Source: Panicum virgatum (Eukaryota; Streptophyta; Magnoliopsida; Poales; Poaceae). From it: a stretch of 64,000 nucleotides of DNA. Within the stretch, counting starts at the first letter, position 1; each line of letters starts with the position of its first letter. Position numbers and translations under genes: made by a program. The stretch covers positions 29,258,086 through 29,322,085 of the forward strand of contig NC_053140.1 in the NCBI RefSeq assembly GCF_016808335.1. The letters run 5' to 3'. Under the pieces are notes generated by a model. That model ran no database searches and was not told the DNA's origin. It was given only the letters and a program-made list of their open reading frames with translations. This document shows, piece after piece, positions 20,540 to 32,657 of the stretch.

Positions 20540-23500
20540 TCGGCAACTCAAACCCTAGGGCAATCTATCTAGTTTTTTGGAGTAACCCTAATTTTTATTA
20601 TTGCATATACCCTTACTTTCTTGTTTGTGTCCTTGAAAGCAAGTGGAAAAAGCTAGACACCAAACTTGGACTTTGAGAAGTCCATAATCCACTTCAACAA
20701 ATTTCAGCAATCGGCAACAAGATGATCGAGGAGCCTCGACATGGAACATCGACAACGTCCACATCGACATGACGGCAACAACATCAAGATTCGCTCTTTA
20801 GTGGTAGGTGCTAACTTTTGTTAGTGGCCCAGCATCCGCTATCAAGTCCCCACTCCCCAAACAAAAAGATGATAAATAAGGTGCGCCGCCGTGTCAATTA
20901 ATTTTAAAGACTAATGTTTTTGGGAAGAATTGTTTGTTCAAGCAATAGGTATGAAGCACACCCGCGAAGAAAATTGTGCGATCATCATCATCTATGAAGT
21001 GTTACTGTTGTGATGAGTTTTTCATCCAAGATCAGAGAAGTACCATGAGCAAATAATAGATTATTTTGAAGCTCCATCAAGTCTTCTTTCCAACACATCA
21101 AGAATCATGAATTTTGGAGATCGGTGTGGAGAGTTATGGTAAAATCTTTCAACGCTGCGCGTTCTCAAATCTCTCTGGACAGATTGCAGCGCCGTAATAA
21201 AACAAGCATAACTTCTTTATCCGGAGTCCAATTTGGGCAAATAACCACTTGTTGGAAAGATCATTTGATGCACCTTGCAATGGAGTAGAAGTTTGGTACA
21301 TGTTCTGCACTGGATGAAGGGGAATTCAACGAAATCAGAGGCAGTAGCAACCGACGAAGAAGGTGATGATGATGTCAAAGGATGATTGAAAGGCTGTGTA
21401 CGCAAAAGATGATGATTTGAAGTTGACCAAAGCTAGAAGCAACAAGATTAGAAGAACCACAACACCACATATCTTCTCCAGTGGGATGCTCGATATACTT
21501 CTAATCGAGTGATGCTATCAACGAAGGAAACCGTTCGGATCATCAACACAAAGCACAGGAGCATCTTCCAATCCCGACACCTTGGGTAGAGCAAGAACAA
21601 AGGAGAAGACACATCATTGAAGTCATGATATTGCTGGTAATCAATGGTGATGAACTTGAAGCCTAGGGACGCACGACACTACGTTCCAAAGACCACATGA
21701 TCGAGATCATTGACGTCTTCGGATGAATTCACAAGAAGATATTGTTCTCATCAATGTCCAGCTCGACATCAGAAGCAAATAGCAGCATATTTTTGGATAT
21801 TCAAAAGCTCCACGAAGTTCCCGTTCCAACGAATCAAGAACCAAGTCCATCGGAGATTCCTACAAGCAATTATGGCCAAAACATTGAAGGGTGTGCAGTC
21901 TGAAAATTTCTAGACAGCACGCAGCGCCAAAAGTGAAACGGGCATAACTCCCTCGTTTGGAATCGGTTTAAGATGAATGGCTACTCATTGGAAAGGTAAT
22001 TTCATAAACATTTGAATAGATCTATATTTTGGTATATGTTCTGTTGAGTATACAGGAGAGATTCCACGAAGAAGAGGAAGGAGCAACGCGATGAGAACAA
22101 GATAGAGAAGATGACAATGACAACAATGAAGGGGAGCTTGGGCGATGCTTTCATCAAGCGTACATGATAAAATTCAGAGGCTTGGAGCAGAGGAAGAACC
22201 CCAATGACATTGGTAAATGAAGGCACAAGCGGTCGACCTTCGACAAACGAAGATGTTGCAAACAAACCACGACGGATTACAAGAGCGCAACATTCAACAC
22301 ATGGAGACGTGAGAAGCAAACCACGACGGACCACGAAGAGTGCATCAAGATGACATCTCGCACAAAGCACCACGACTCCAATGAGTATAAAAAAGCTCTG
22401 AGGCTAAGGTATACATTGAATTCTCGAGCTTCTATTGGTTTTGTTGATAATCTTTAAAAAATCTCATGCTCGAACCGATAGTCGGAATGAAAGTTTAAAT
22501 TCTATGCCTTATTCTTTTGATGATAGGCTAGAGTTTCTTGAGAATGTTGATTTTATGCTTAAAGAACCTCTGCTTAATAATGAGCTTCGCACTATGCAAG
22601 AAACGCATGCTGCATTTAATTACACCATGACTTGTTGATGAAATTTAATTGAGGATGTGATTATGTTGCATATGTTTACAAATAATTGCAAATTTCGATC
22701 TTGCTTTGCGCTTCGTCAAGCTCATGACCCTAAAAGAGCACATGTCAGGAGAAGCCCCGAATTTCACTAATCATGCAGGACATGAAACTCAAATGATGAG
22801 GAGGAAAACCGTGCCCAAAATTTTGAACACCATCATCAACATCTTCAAGTTTCAAGAACGGACGTCGCTAAGCCTCATCAATTTTGTGCACAAGTTCAGA
22901 GATTTACAATGCAAGAAAGTTGAATATTCAGGATTTCCATCAAGTCCTCGGTTCAACGCATCCATAATCGATACAATTGAAGACCCACGGGAGGAGCTAT
23001 GTCCTCGGTTCAAACATCGGAGATGCACGTGCTGAAATCAGCACGGGGCAGATTGTAGTGACGGGAAAAAGGGGCATAACTCCCTCAATTGGAATGCGTT
23101 TTGGGCAAATGAAGACTTGTTGGAAAGAAGATTTCGTGCACCTTGCATTGGATCAATTGGTTGGCGCAACTCCGAATCTAGACAGAGAGGAAAATCCGTG
23201 AAAAGAAAGGTAGCGACGAAGGACAACAAAGAAGGAGGTGACGATGATGTGAGAGACGATTGGACAAATTTTCCATTAAGCGTGATTGATCATGTCCAAC
23301 ACGGGAAGTAGAATAAGAGCTGCATGGAACACCTTCACCTTTTGCATGAAGGACCATGGCTTCGCATCAATTTGAAGGTAAGAAAGTCGAGCTCTACGAC
23401 TTTAAATGAAGTGATTTGTGGGAGGCAACCCGATCTTTTATTTTATATATATTAATATGACCGTCTACATTGCACTCTTTAATCGGAATATCAAGTAACA

Positions 23501-23795
23501 TTGTACCATTGCTCTAACAAAAACCACAACTTCATGTTGTTCATTCTAAATGTTATTGAGGGGGCACTTTGTTATTTGATCTTGGGAAACTTGTAGACCT
23601 TTTTGTGTGACTATTAGTGTTTAGAGTCTTTTTATTTGTGTCCTTTTAGAGGGAAATATGAAGTGTTGCACCACCCTTTGATTCTAAACTTGTGGCTAGT
23701 TAACTTAGGCTAACTTTTTGTTTTGTTTTAGACCACCTCATCATGTCATATCATTTTATTCACCCACCCCGTGTTGCATTGCATACCAAGGTTTA
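20540..23795 (+). mobile_element. Non-coding LARD-like body of element D
   Basis: This is about 3.3 kb without a credible coding frame after the primer-binding site. It has three diverged copies of a roughly 250-300-bp block (about 21110-21400, 21830-22110, 23020-23260) whose cores share GCATAACT, TTGG and TTGGAAAG phrases. A GGGAGGCAACCCG motif lies at 23409-23421. The body ends in a scrambled join near 23795-23830, so the 3' LTR is missing. Large non-coding retrotransposon derivatives of this kind need proteins from other elements. Confidence 0.65.
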
Positions 23796-23830
23796 AGCAT
23801 GGATGTACATTGAGTTGAGTTAGGATTTCT
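23796..23830. other. Scrambled junction between elements D and C
   Basis: GGATGTACATTGAGTTGAGT with the next few bases is a plus-oriented scrap of the family A 3' region (compare 4048-4080). It is joined through a T-rich overlap to the truncated 3' side of element C (TTATTTTGTTTTCATGAC, compare the reverse complement near 3710). Confidence 0.6.
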
Positions 23831-24095
23831 TTTTATTTTGTTTTCATGACTCAACACTAATTTAAGACTCACTCTCACACATGTGAAAAATAAAGCACAC
23901 AACGCTAGACTATGACTCTCACACAAATGAAATTAAAGACATGCACACGACGAACTTTCGACTAAACAAAGACTAACAAAATTCAATCTACGAGCCATCA
24001 CACCTCTCCCCCCATGCTTAGATTATGCGGCGTCCTCGTCGCAACGATATAAAAGACGGGTGTGACGCTCGTCGGTGTTCTCAACGGAACCTAGG

Positions 24096-24908
24096 TCAAT
24101 TGCATCTAGGGCGCCCTCCTCCTTCTTGCTTTTGTAGATCTCCGACCATCCCGAATAACTTCCTTATGTTGCGGAGAAGGGAGTTGTAATCTCCTTCGAC
24201 CAAGCGCTCCATGTCGTCCATCCTTCGATCCATTGCCACGATTCGATCGTGACACCTATCGATGGTGGTGTGGAGATCTGCGATTTCATTGCGGCACTTG
24301 AAACAGCACCCGAAGTGATGGCCGCCGCGGTTGGGGTCGTCGTCCTCGGGCTCGTCGTCGTCCTTCTTCTTCTCTTTGCCGCTGTCACCTCCGGAGGGGT
24401 TGTCTTCCTCCCTTCTCTCCTCTTCGGCCCACCCCGGCCAATCATCATCGTAGTCACGACTGGTGGCGCCCCATGAACCGGGGCTCATGTAGCTCTCCCA
24501 ATCGCTGTCCCCCGCATAGTCCTTCGGCTCTGGGGTGTGCTCGATGTAGTTTTTCCTTTTAACTCTGAGAAGGCGCAAGGAACACCTAGGTGCAGGTGGC
24601 TCTTTGTCTTGTCGCTTCTCGCCCTCGTCTTCATCGCTGATGATGACGACCTCCCTTTGGGCTTGAGCTAGCTTCTTCTTGCACCACAGAAGGCCCTTCC
24701 CTCCGACGCTCATCCATGCTTGGGTGTTAAATTTCTTCGGAGGGGCCTTTGCTTCACATCGCTTTGCTTCGACAAGGAGGGGCGGCGCACCGGTTGCCGA
24801 GATGGGGCTAGGCGTCTGCTGGTTTGGCGTGGGGCTGTTGGGTGCCATGCCCCTCTCCTTGATCTCCATTGCTGCAATCATGGCTCTCGCACTCACTGGA
24901 ACGGCCAT
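24096..24908 (-). CDS. Extra 3' ORF of element C (acidic, SIM-like, Cys tail)
   Basis: This 270-residue frame is over 90 percent identical by eye to the ORF at 2647-3471. The SIM-like stretch (VVIISDEDE), the acidic middle, the HH...CC..C cluster and the helical region are all kept. The C-terminus differs: the last CxxC is lost because the frame ends at RPRCN. Many differences are conservative (Asp/Glu, Val/Ile, Lys/Glu), as expected if the protein was under constraint before the copies diverged. It lies between integrase and the lost 3' LTR, behind its own TATA-like box. The function is unknown. Confidence 0.65.
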   Translation of the reverse strand: MAVPVSARAMIAAMEIKERGMAPNSPTPNQQTPSPISATGAPPLLVEAKRCEAKAPPKKFNTQAWMSVGGKGLLWCKKKLAQAQREVVIISDEDEGEKRQDKEPPAPRCSLRLLRVKRKNYIEHTPEPKDYAGDSDWESYMSPGSWGATSRDYDDDWPGWAEEERREEDNPSGGDSGKEKKKDDDEPEDDDPNRGGHHFGCCFKCRNEIADLHTTIDRCHDRIVAMDRRMDDMERLVEGDYNSLLRNIRKLFGMVGDLQKQEGGGRPRCN

Positions 24909-24974
24909 TGTTGATGTCTCTCACGAGGTGGTGGTGTAGATTGAAAAGTATGAGAGAATAGATCTAAACCGCGC

Positions 24975-25153
24975 CTCTATTTAAGTCCTGAAAAGACTTA
25001 GACGAGAAGTCCAATATCTCTGCGTATTTGGCATGCGAAATCTATAAGACACAAGTTTAAAATTTCCTTATCTCGTACCTACCAAAAATCGAGACCGAAA
25101 CGCGCACGAGGAGGCTCAAGCCGGCCGGCCTAGGGGTGTTGGGCCGGCCGGCC
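24975..25153 (-). promoter_or_regulatory. Promoter-like region of the extra ORF in element C
   Basis: Palindromes at 25142-25153 and 25120-25130 are followed on the minus strand by CTTAAATAGAG (24975-24985). The ATG is at 24908. The arrangement is the same as at 2402-2647. Confidence 0.5.
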
Positions 25154-25311
25154 CAGGGGGTTTTTCGGCCCCCTGGACTCCAACTTTTCCCGAGGTGCCC
25201 ACCAACAAATTATGAGCCTATGTTTTACTCAAAGTTCGTCCAGAATAAAAATAAAACTACGAAAATAAATTCTAAAAGAGAATATTTACAAACTTACCTT
25301 GCTTAACGTCG

Positions 25312-27444
25312 TTAGGCTTGACGTTCTGGTTCCTCATCTATGGTATATATGACGATGTAATGAAGGGGCACGACGTCGGGCTCCAAGAATACCTTTAGTC
25401 CCTGTCCGTTCACCACATATAGGTCGCCTTTCACATCCATGATTGTCACCACTCCCGTGGGTGAAACCGAGTGTACGACGTATGGTCCATCCCATTTGCT
25501 TTGCAATTTTCCTTTGCCAAAGAGTTTGAATCTTGAATTGTAGAGTAGGACCTTGTCTCTTTCTTTGAATTCCTTATTTTGTAATCGCTTGTCGTACCAT
25601 CTCTTCATCCTTTCTTTGTAAATTGTTGCACTATTGTACGCTTTCAATCTTAACTCCTCCAATTCGCTTATTTGGATTCTCCTTTTAATTCCAGCGGCTT
25701 CCGCATCAAAGTTCATCTCCTTCATTGCCCAATACGCCTTATGTTCTAGCTCAACCGGCAAGTGGCATATTTTTCCATAAACAAATTGATAAGGAGTCAT
25801 ACCAATCGGGGTTTTGTGTGCCGTACGATACGCCCATAGTGCATCATCTAGTCTCTTCAACCAATCTTTTCCTCCTTTTATCACGGTCTTCTTTAAAATG
25901 TCATTCAATTGCTTGTTCGAAGTTTCCGCTTGTCCGTTTGTTTAGGGGTGATAAGCCGTGGACACTTTATGTTCAATTCCCAATTTCTTCAAGCATTTAC
26001 CAAAGTCTTTGCCCATGAAGTGTGTTCCACCATCGCTTATCAAGATTCTCGGGACGCCATATCGAGGGAAGATAATCGATTTAATCATGTTTATGGACTC
26101 CTCCGTTGATGCCTTTCGACATGGCATAGCTTCAACCCACTTTGAAACATAGTCCACCATCACCAATATATGCTCAAACTCATGTGAGTTCACAAATGGT
26201 CCCATGAAATCGATTCCCCAGACATCAAATAGATCTATTTGCAAGTTGTAGTTCAACGGCATGGCATTCCTTTGTGAGATATTCCCCGTCCTTTGGCATT
26301 CCGGACAAGTCGAAACAAATCTTTTTGTGTCTTCATGCATCTCGGGCCAATAGAATCCACTAGCCCATACCTTAGCTTGAGTTCTAAAGTGCCCATAATG
26401 TCCTCCATATCCGGACGAGTGATACTTTCTTAGAACTTCTTCACGTTCCTCCCTCGGTATGCATCTTCTTAGGACTCCATCTTCTCCATATCTATATAAG
26501 TATGGTGGATCCCAATAGTATTTTCTTCTTTCCGCAATCACTCTTCTCCTTGCATTCTTATCCAAGTGATCCAAGGGCATCCCTTTTATTGCCCTTATTA
26601 TATCATTCATCCAACTATCTTGGTCGAGAATTCTATATAGGTGATCATCTCTCATTTGGTCCTCGATAGGTTCTTTTCCATCATCTCCATGGTTCATCCT
26701 TGATAGGTGGTCGGCCACAACGTTCTCTGACCCTTTCTTGTCCCTTATCTCCACATCGAATTCTTGTAGTAATAGGATCCATCGAATCAAGCGTGGCTTA
26801 GCATCTTTCTTGGACAAGAGATACTTGATTGCCGCATGGTCGGTATAAACTATCACCTTTGAATTTACTATGTATGATCTGAATTTTTCGAAGGCGAATA
26901 CCACGGCAAGCAATTCTTTCTCCGTTGTTGCATAATTGACTTGGGCTTCAATGAGAGTCTTGCTTGCGTAGTAGATAGCATTTACATTCCCCTCTTTCCT
27001 TTGTCCAAGAACGGCTCCTACGGCGTAGTCGCTTGCATCACACATGATTTCAAAAGGTAGATTCCAATCCGGAGGTTGCATGATAGGAGCACTTATAAGA
27101 GATTGCTTGAGTGTTCGAAAGGCATGAAGACAATCACTATCGAAGGTGTATTCCATATCTTTTTGGAGAAGTTGTGTCAATGGCTTGGTGATTTTTGAAA
27201 AATCCTTTATGAACCTCCTATAGAATCCGGCATGACCGAGGAAGCTCCTCAAAGATTTGGTGTCCGTAGGTGGTGGCAATTTCTCCACGGTTTCTATCTT
27301 TGCTTTGTCCACCTTTATCCCTCTCTCGGAGATAACATGACCGAGGACAATTCCTTCTTTCACCATGAAATGACATTTCTCCCAATTGAGCACAAGATCA
27401 ACCTCTCCACATCTTTTAAGAACTTTCTCAAATTTGCCAAGCAA
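25312..27444 (-). pseudogene. RNase H and integrase of element C, with a nonsense codon
   Basis: One frame runs from 27444 to 25312 with a TAA at 25942-25944. First comes the end of RT and the connection, then RNase H (around [19 protein letters not shown] and [11 protein letters not shown]). The integrase follows with its HHCC zinc domain ([11 protein letters not shown] ... CPECQ) and the catalytic core (Asp in WGIDFMGPF, Asp in ISDGGTHF). The third acidic residue of the DDE triad, in TNGQAE, comes just after the stop, so the product would be catalytically dead. The stop fits a CAA to TAA change. The C-terminal region continues in frame to 25312. Confidence 0.88.
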
Positions 27445-28283
27445 TTTTGAAAGCTAGTACCATGCACTGAGAAATCATCCATGAATACCTCCATAATCTC
27501 TTCTATGAAATCTGAAAATATAGCCATCATGCACCTTTGAAAAGAAGCGGGCGCATTGCACAATCCAAAAGGCATCCTCCGATATGCAAAAGTTCCATAC
27601 GGGCAAGTAAATGTGGTCTTATGTTGATCATCCGGATGAATAGGTATTTTGAAGAATCCCGAGTATCCATCAAGGTAACAAAAGTGTGAATGCTTTGCCA
27701 ACCTTTCTAGCATCTCGTCAATGAATGGTAGTGGAAAATGATCCTTCCTCGTTGCCTTATTCAATTTTCTATAATCGATGTACATCCTCCATCCCGTGAT
27801 GGTTCTTTGCGGTATCAATTGCTCCTTCTCATTTTTCACAACCGTGAGTCCTCCTTTCTTCGGAACGCAATGCATGGGGCTTACCCATTCACTATGTGGC
27901 ACGGGGTATATTATTCCGGCATTCAACAATTTGATGACCTCCTTCTTCACCACATCACACATAGCATGGCTTAACCTTCTTTGATGCTCTACGACCGACT
28001 TGTATTGCTCCTCGAGTTGTATACGATGTGTGCAAAAAGCGGGGCTAATACCTTTCAAGTCATTAATCGAGTAGCCGATCACCTTTTTGTGCTTCTTTAA
28101 TAAATTCAGCAACTTCTCCGTCTCTTCCGGGCTCAATTCGTCGCTAACAATCACCGGAAAAGTCTTGCCATCTCCCAAAAATTCATATTTCAATCCCTTG
28201 GGGAGCGGCTTCATCTCAACATCGGGCGCACCATCCTCTTCTTGATCTAATTCTCCGATGTCTTCAAATTTTTCTTCCTCCAA
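27360..28283 (-). pseudogene. Reverse transcriptase of element C, frameshifted at both ends
   Basis: The frame encodes the RT palm and fingers: GIIYPVPHSEWVSPMHCVPK, YIDYRKLNKATRKDHFPLPF, YRRMPFGLCNAPASFQRCM and the active site FMDDFSVHG, where other elements often have Y-x-D-D. It is separated from protease by a frameshift near 28285 and from the rest of RT/RNase H by another near 27440. Athila elements normally encode these parts in one polyprotein, so the breaks are decay. Confidence 0.88.
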
Positions 28284-29083
28284 ATTCCCGTGTTGATTAG
28301 CTTCAACTCTTCCATTGTGTCCACTAGTTCTCCATCTTGATTATCTTGACCGTCCCCATTCTCCAAATCACGTTGGAGAGGATCCCTGAAAGAATCAATG
28401 AAACGAATGCTCTCTACCCCCTCGTTATCAAGAGGTAGAGGTAAAGCACGAGATGGTTTTGAATGAAATTTGAAAGTGTGCTTCTCTCCATCTAGATCAA
28501 AAGTGACAATTCCTTTTCCAACATCTAGAATAGCATTTACTAATTTTAGAAAGGGTTTTCCAAGGATTATGCTTTCATGTTCATCATCACTAGCATTAAT
28601 CACAAAAAAGTCGGTAGAAATTTCTTTACCCGCTATAGCAACATTTAGATTTCTAAGCACTCCTAGCGGTTTGATTAATCTACCATCTCCCATGATCAAT
28701 TTAATGATTGTAGCATCTAGGTTCGGTGTTTCATTAAAAAGCTCAACATAAACCTTGGAACTCATCACACTAACATGGGCGCCAACGTCACATAAAACAT
28801 TGCAACATTTTATTCCGTATATCTTGCAATCAACACGAGGTGTGGGTGATGGATTACCTTCGCCTTGATCGCTTCCAATCGCATATACTTGGGCTATGTG
28901 CGCGTAGGGTGATGATTCCGATTTTACTCCCATGATCCTTTTGACCTCCAGCACTTCGTCCAAGTCAATCTCTTCCTCTTTTTCTTCAAAAAGTTTCCGA
29001 ATAATATCACCGGCCGATTTCTTGCCAAATGTATATCCCGTGTGATTATTCGGCGGAAAGTCTTCCGCTATCACCTTCGCCAT
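28247..29083 (-). pseudogene. Protease region of element C
   Basis: The frame holds an aspartic protease of retroviral type with active site LCDVGAHVSVM and a second block IILGKPFLKLVNA. It overlaps the end of gag by 13 bases in another frame. The overlap may be a decay frameshift, since Athila gag-pol is usually continuous, or a programmed shift. It ends in a different frame from RT. Confidence 0.82.
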
Positions 29084-30045
29084 TCCTCGCTATTTGGATG
29101 CGGTCTTGCTTTGTTGAACAATCTTCCGAAGTCAATTGGTATCCAATCCATTTGCTCGAATTCCCTTAGCGATTTGGCGGTGCCCAAGTTTCTTCCTTTC
29201 TTTTCCGGGTCGTCTTTCGTTGCACTCCGGATCGATGCTTCTTCATTGTGGTTTGTCTCTATGACTTTCCTATGCTTCGGTTGTTCTTCCCTCACTTCCG
29301 ATGTCTCTTTTCTGAAAATTCCAGCAAGCACCCGCACTTGAGATTCTTCCTCGGAGCTTGCCGAACATCGTTTTTCCCAATCTCTTCGCATGGCCGCACC
29401 CTTGCTGATTTTTTGTAGGAGTTGGGCGGCTTCCGTGAGTGTTTTCTCCATGAGATCTCCTCCTGCACACATTTGAACAAATTGCATGCACTCGGGGGTT
29501 AGGAAAAAATAAAAGGTATGCAAGAGTACATCACCGGAAAATCCGAGCTTCGGTCCTTGTTCAATGAATCCATTGAATCTATCCCATGCTTGATCTATCC
29601 CTTCTTCTTCTCCTTGCGCGAAGTTGATCACTTGCTTCCGAATATGTTGAACCTTGCTTAACGGAAATAATCGCTCGCAAAATTTCTTCATCAAGTCATC
29701 CCAATTTCCTTTTACCTCGAAGGATGCAAGTGCAAACCATCTTCTCGCTTCTTCCGCAAGTGAGTATGGGAAAAGATTCCATCTAAACCAAGCTAGCGGA
29801 ACTCCGTCGTGTTGTACCGTGTTGCATAGCATTGTGAACCACTTGATATGTCTATATGGGTTGTCCGTCTCATCTCCTCTAAAGGGGTTTGCCGCCGCCA
29901 TCTTAATGATTTGAGGCTTGATCTCGTACTCGGTGGCTCGCAACACCGAATCTGATTTTTGCATGTCGAAGTCCTCCGATCGCGGGCTTGCATAATCCCT
30001 TAGTGATTTTTCTCCTTCCTCCACGTGTTGAATGAGATGGGCCAT
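29071..30045 (-). pseudogene. gag of element C
   Basis: This frame of about 324 codons starts at the first ATG after the primer-binding site. It contains the retrotransposon gag core (WFRWNLFPYSLAEEARRWF ... WDDLMKKFCERLFPLSK). No CCHC knuckle is seen before the frame ends, so the end may be displaced by a frameshift. Gag packages the element RNA in virus-like particles. I call it a pseudogene because it is cut off from the rest of the polyprotein. Confidence 0.8.
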
Positions 30046-30152
30046 CTAGACAATCAAAACAAAAATAAAAAAACAAAAATTTTCTAGGGAAAAGGTTAGG
30101 TGTTAGTAACCAACAAAATTAATACAAAGTTAAACGTAGCAAAATCGCATGT

Positions 30153-30170
30153 TCCCCAGCAACGGCGACA
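30153..30170 (-). other. Primer-binding site of element C, degenerate
   Basis: On the minus strand it is TGTCGCCGTTGCTGGGGA. It differs from the tRNA-Asp-type site at 13600-13617 at two positions. It lies 8 bases from the LTR end. Confidence 0.75.
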
Positions 30171-30178
30171 GAAAAGCT

Positions 30179-31378
30179 TGTTGACGCTCCTTAGAGTGCC
30201 AATTTATGTACCGCAAGCGCACGGATCGTGTAGCTTTTCCCTCAGAGTATTCCCCCAAGGTTTATCAATCCACGGAACAAGTGTATTACTATGCTTAACT
30301 AAGCACTAAAGATGTTGGTAAAAGATCTATATTGAGTGATTGAGTGTGAAATAGATCTAATCTAACCAATCTAATCTAATCTAGACTAGTGAGCAATGAT
30401 AGGTGTGTGCACAAGATATGAAGAGCATTTGTCCATAGGGTCTAGGATCACTAGAGATGTAATCGCCAATTAACGAAGAACGGATCTAATCTACCAAAGA
30501 TGTGTTCCAAGATCAAAACATTTCCCTCCCGCATACTGTCACTACACGAGGATAATCGGTAACGAATCAACAAGAACACGATAGTTGATGTAATCTAAGT
30601 AAACCATGCAAGAGCAAAGCAAACCCAAAGCCAAGTCGCGAACCATTAAGCATCAAAGCATCATCAACAACAATCATGATAGATCAATCTCATAAAGGAT
30701 TCGGCAATTACAACTCAAGATCTCCTTACAACCCCATGAACAAACGAGGACTTTACCCCATGAAGCTAGGTGAAGCGTAGTCGATCATGGTGACGAAATC
30801 TCCGGCAAGGGATGGATCCCTTGCTATCCTCCAACTTGCAGCGGCGCCGAGGGACGATGAGGCCTCCGGTGTCGCCTTTCTCTTGTGTCTAACTCGAATG
30901 GATCTCTGAAACTCGTCTCTGGATGCTCTATTCCGAATCTCCCCCTCTTTGACGGCGGCTTCGGGGTATATATAGGCAGTTCTGGTCGGTGGTTTTGGTA
31001 AAACACAGGATAGGGTTGACGAATACTTCGCGCTGAAGAAAATTGAGGCCGATTGGGCCTGGAAATGGGCTAGGCCGGCCGGCTCAGAGGGCCCCAGGCC
31101 GGCCGGCCTGGGTCCTTTTTGGCCCCTTTCAGTTCCATCTTTCGCGTGCGGCCTCTTCTCCTTATTCCTCATCTTAGCCCAGTTGTGACCATGCGTCAAA
31201 ACATCTCCGAAAATGTCCAATTTCCTACCAAAATACAACATGCTCCAAAATCCAGGACAAAATCGAAAACGGTCAAGTTCGGGTGCCAAGTGGCGGGTTA
31301 GTACATGAATCATTCCGAAGAAATTACCAAAATCACTCCTAATCATATAATAAAATGGGTACTTAAGGAGAGCCAACA
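30179..31378 (-). mobile_element. 5' LTR of element C, family A
   Basis: The LTR is 1200 bp, from TGTTGG (31378) to CAACA (30179) on the minus strand. The palindrome pair (31072-31108) is about 97 bases upstream of the TATA box TATATATAG (30966-30975). The flank AGCGC (31379-31383) is the expected target-site copy. Its partner would lie at the far end of the element and is not present in this window. Confidence 0.88.
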
Positions 31379-32657
31379 AGCGCCGCTTAGGACCCGGTAC
31401 TCGTTTTATTACACTCTAAAATGGTTGCAACATGCTTTATAAAAAGGAAAATGCATGAGTATTGAGAAAAGGGAAATTGGGTTATAAAGAATAAAATGTT
31501 AAGATGGGATGGATGAATGGCATTCCCTGGGTGAATTGTCATGCGTTGGAGGCTCGTACCATTGTGGTAGAGCAAGGAGGTTGGGAGATAGTCATCCTGT
31601 CACAATTAAGGACCGAGTTGATGTGTCATCTTGCTTGACTCAACTATCGTGCAAACCATTCGACCGTTGTATGTGGCAATGGCATAGCATAAACCCCACT
31701 AGTTAGTCTGATAGCCATCAGGAGAGCTGAGAGCAACGGGTGATCAAGAAGAAGGGATAAGGTCGTGGTGACTTATGCCCCGGTTAAACCTCGGTGTCAT
31801 GTCAATGGCCCCTTGGTGGAGCCCTTGTTGGCTAGTCAGATCTAGCTAAGGTGGGTAATGGCTTTGATGGGATCTGCACCGACACTAAGGTGATCGTGCT
31901 GTGGTACCCCACTTGTGGGTAAAGTTGCACACCTCTGCAGAGTGTAAAACCTATTCGAATAGCCGTGCTCACGGTATTGAGCGGGTTACGGTTTGGTCAC
32001 ACAACTAGACTTTTGGGAGGGATGTTTTCACGGTATGAGTTGTTTTGGAAAGGTGTACGGCAGTTGTGCCGTGAGCTACTGCGGATGAGGAGTCCAGTAG
32101 CATTAAAACTTGGATTCTTTGTGTAGGATCAACCCCACTCATGATTCGGTTAAGAAGAAACCGCTTTAAGAAAACCTTTTTCAAAACTAAAACCCTGCAT
32201 GTGTAAAATCTAGCTTTACCGCAAATAAACCTCAGCCCTATCCTTGATTTATCCTGCGCATATCTGTGTTACCCCCTCCATGGATGGGGTTGGACTCGTT
32301 GAGTACTTTTGTACTCACCCGATATATCTTTGTGGTTTTTCTCCAGAAGAAGATCCAGACTTTGTTGTTGAAGACGTCGAGTAGAGGTTGCGTCCGAACC
32401 CCAACCTTGCCTGTGGTGTTGGCCCTCTGCAAGATGATTCTGCTATCGCATCACTCTGAGCCCGAGCTGGAGACTGTCTGGGTCGTGCTTTGGTGTATCA
32501 CCGTAGTTGTTTTATTACTTATTATCGTTTGTATCGAGTGTCCGCCTCCTCGGAGGTTTGTACGGTGACTGTACCATCTGTTGAATAAATGTGTTATCAG
32601 CCTCCTGGGACTGATATTTGTATCACATTTAGTCTCCACTTATGTGGGGACGCTTCA
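31379..32657 (+). mobile_element. 3' part of a gypsy LTR (Tekay-like)
   Basis: The sequence resembles the LTR of grass chromovirus-type elements. It has a stretch with TTGAGTACTTTTGTACTCACC, a terminator-like GTTGAATAAATGTGTTATC and the typical end GGGGACGCTTCA at 32657. No primer-binding site follows, so it is a solo or truncated LTR. Its 5' part is missing because the Athila block is inserted into it. Family assignment is from memory of such LTRs. Confidence 0.6.

Larger units (their letters stand above)
23831..31378 (-). mobile_element. Element C: Athila-type retrotransposon with gag-pol and extra ORF, 3' LTR missing
   Basis: On the minus strand the order is LTR (31378-30179), primer-binding site, gag, protease, RT, RNase H, integrase, promoter-like region and extra ORF, then truncation at about 23831. 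RT before integrase makes it Ty3/gypsy, and the tRNA-Asp-type primer site and protein sequences point to the Athila/Tat branch. Frameshifts and a nonsense codon make it non-autonomous now. Its outer LTR end at 31378 abuts an unrelated LTR, so it inserted there. Confidence 0.9.

Noticed and set aside
1..31378. The whole element block as an assembly artefact
   Set aside because: Head-to-head joins raise the suspicion, but the copies differ from each other by substitutions throughout, so they are not collapsed or duplicated reads. Long reads would settle it.
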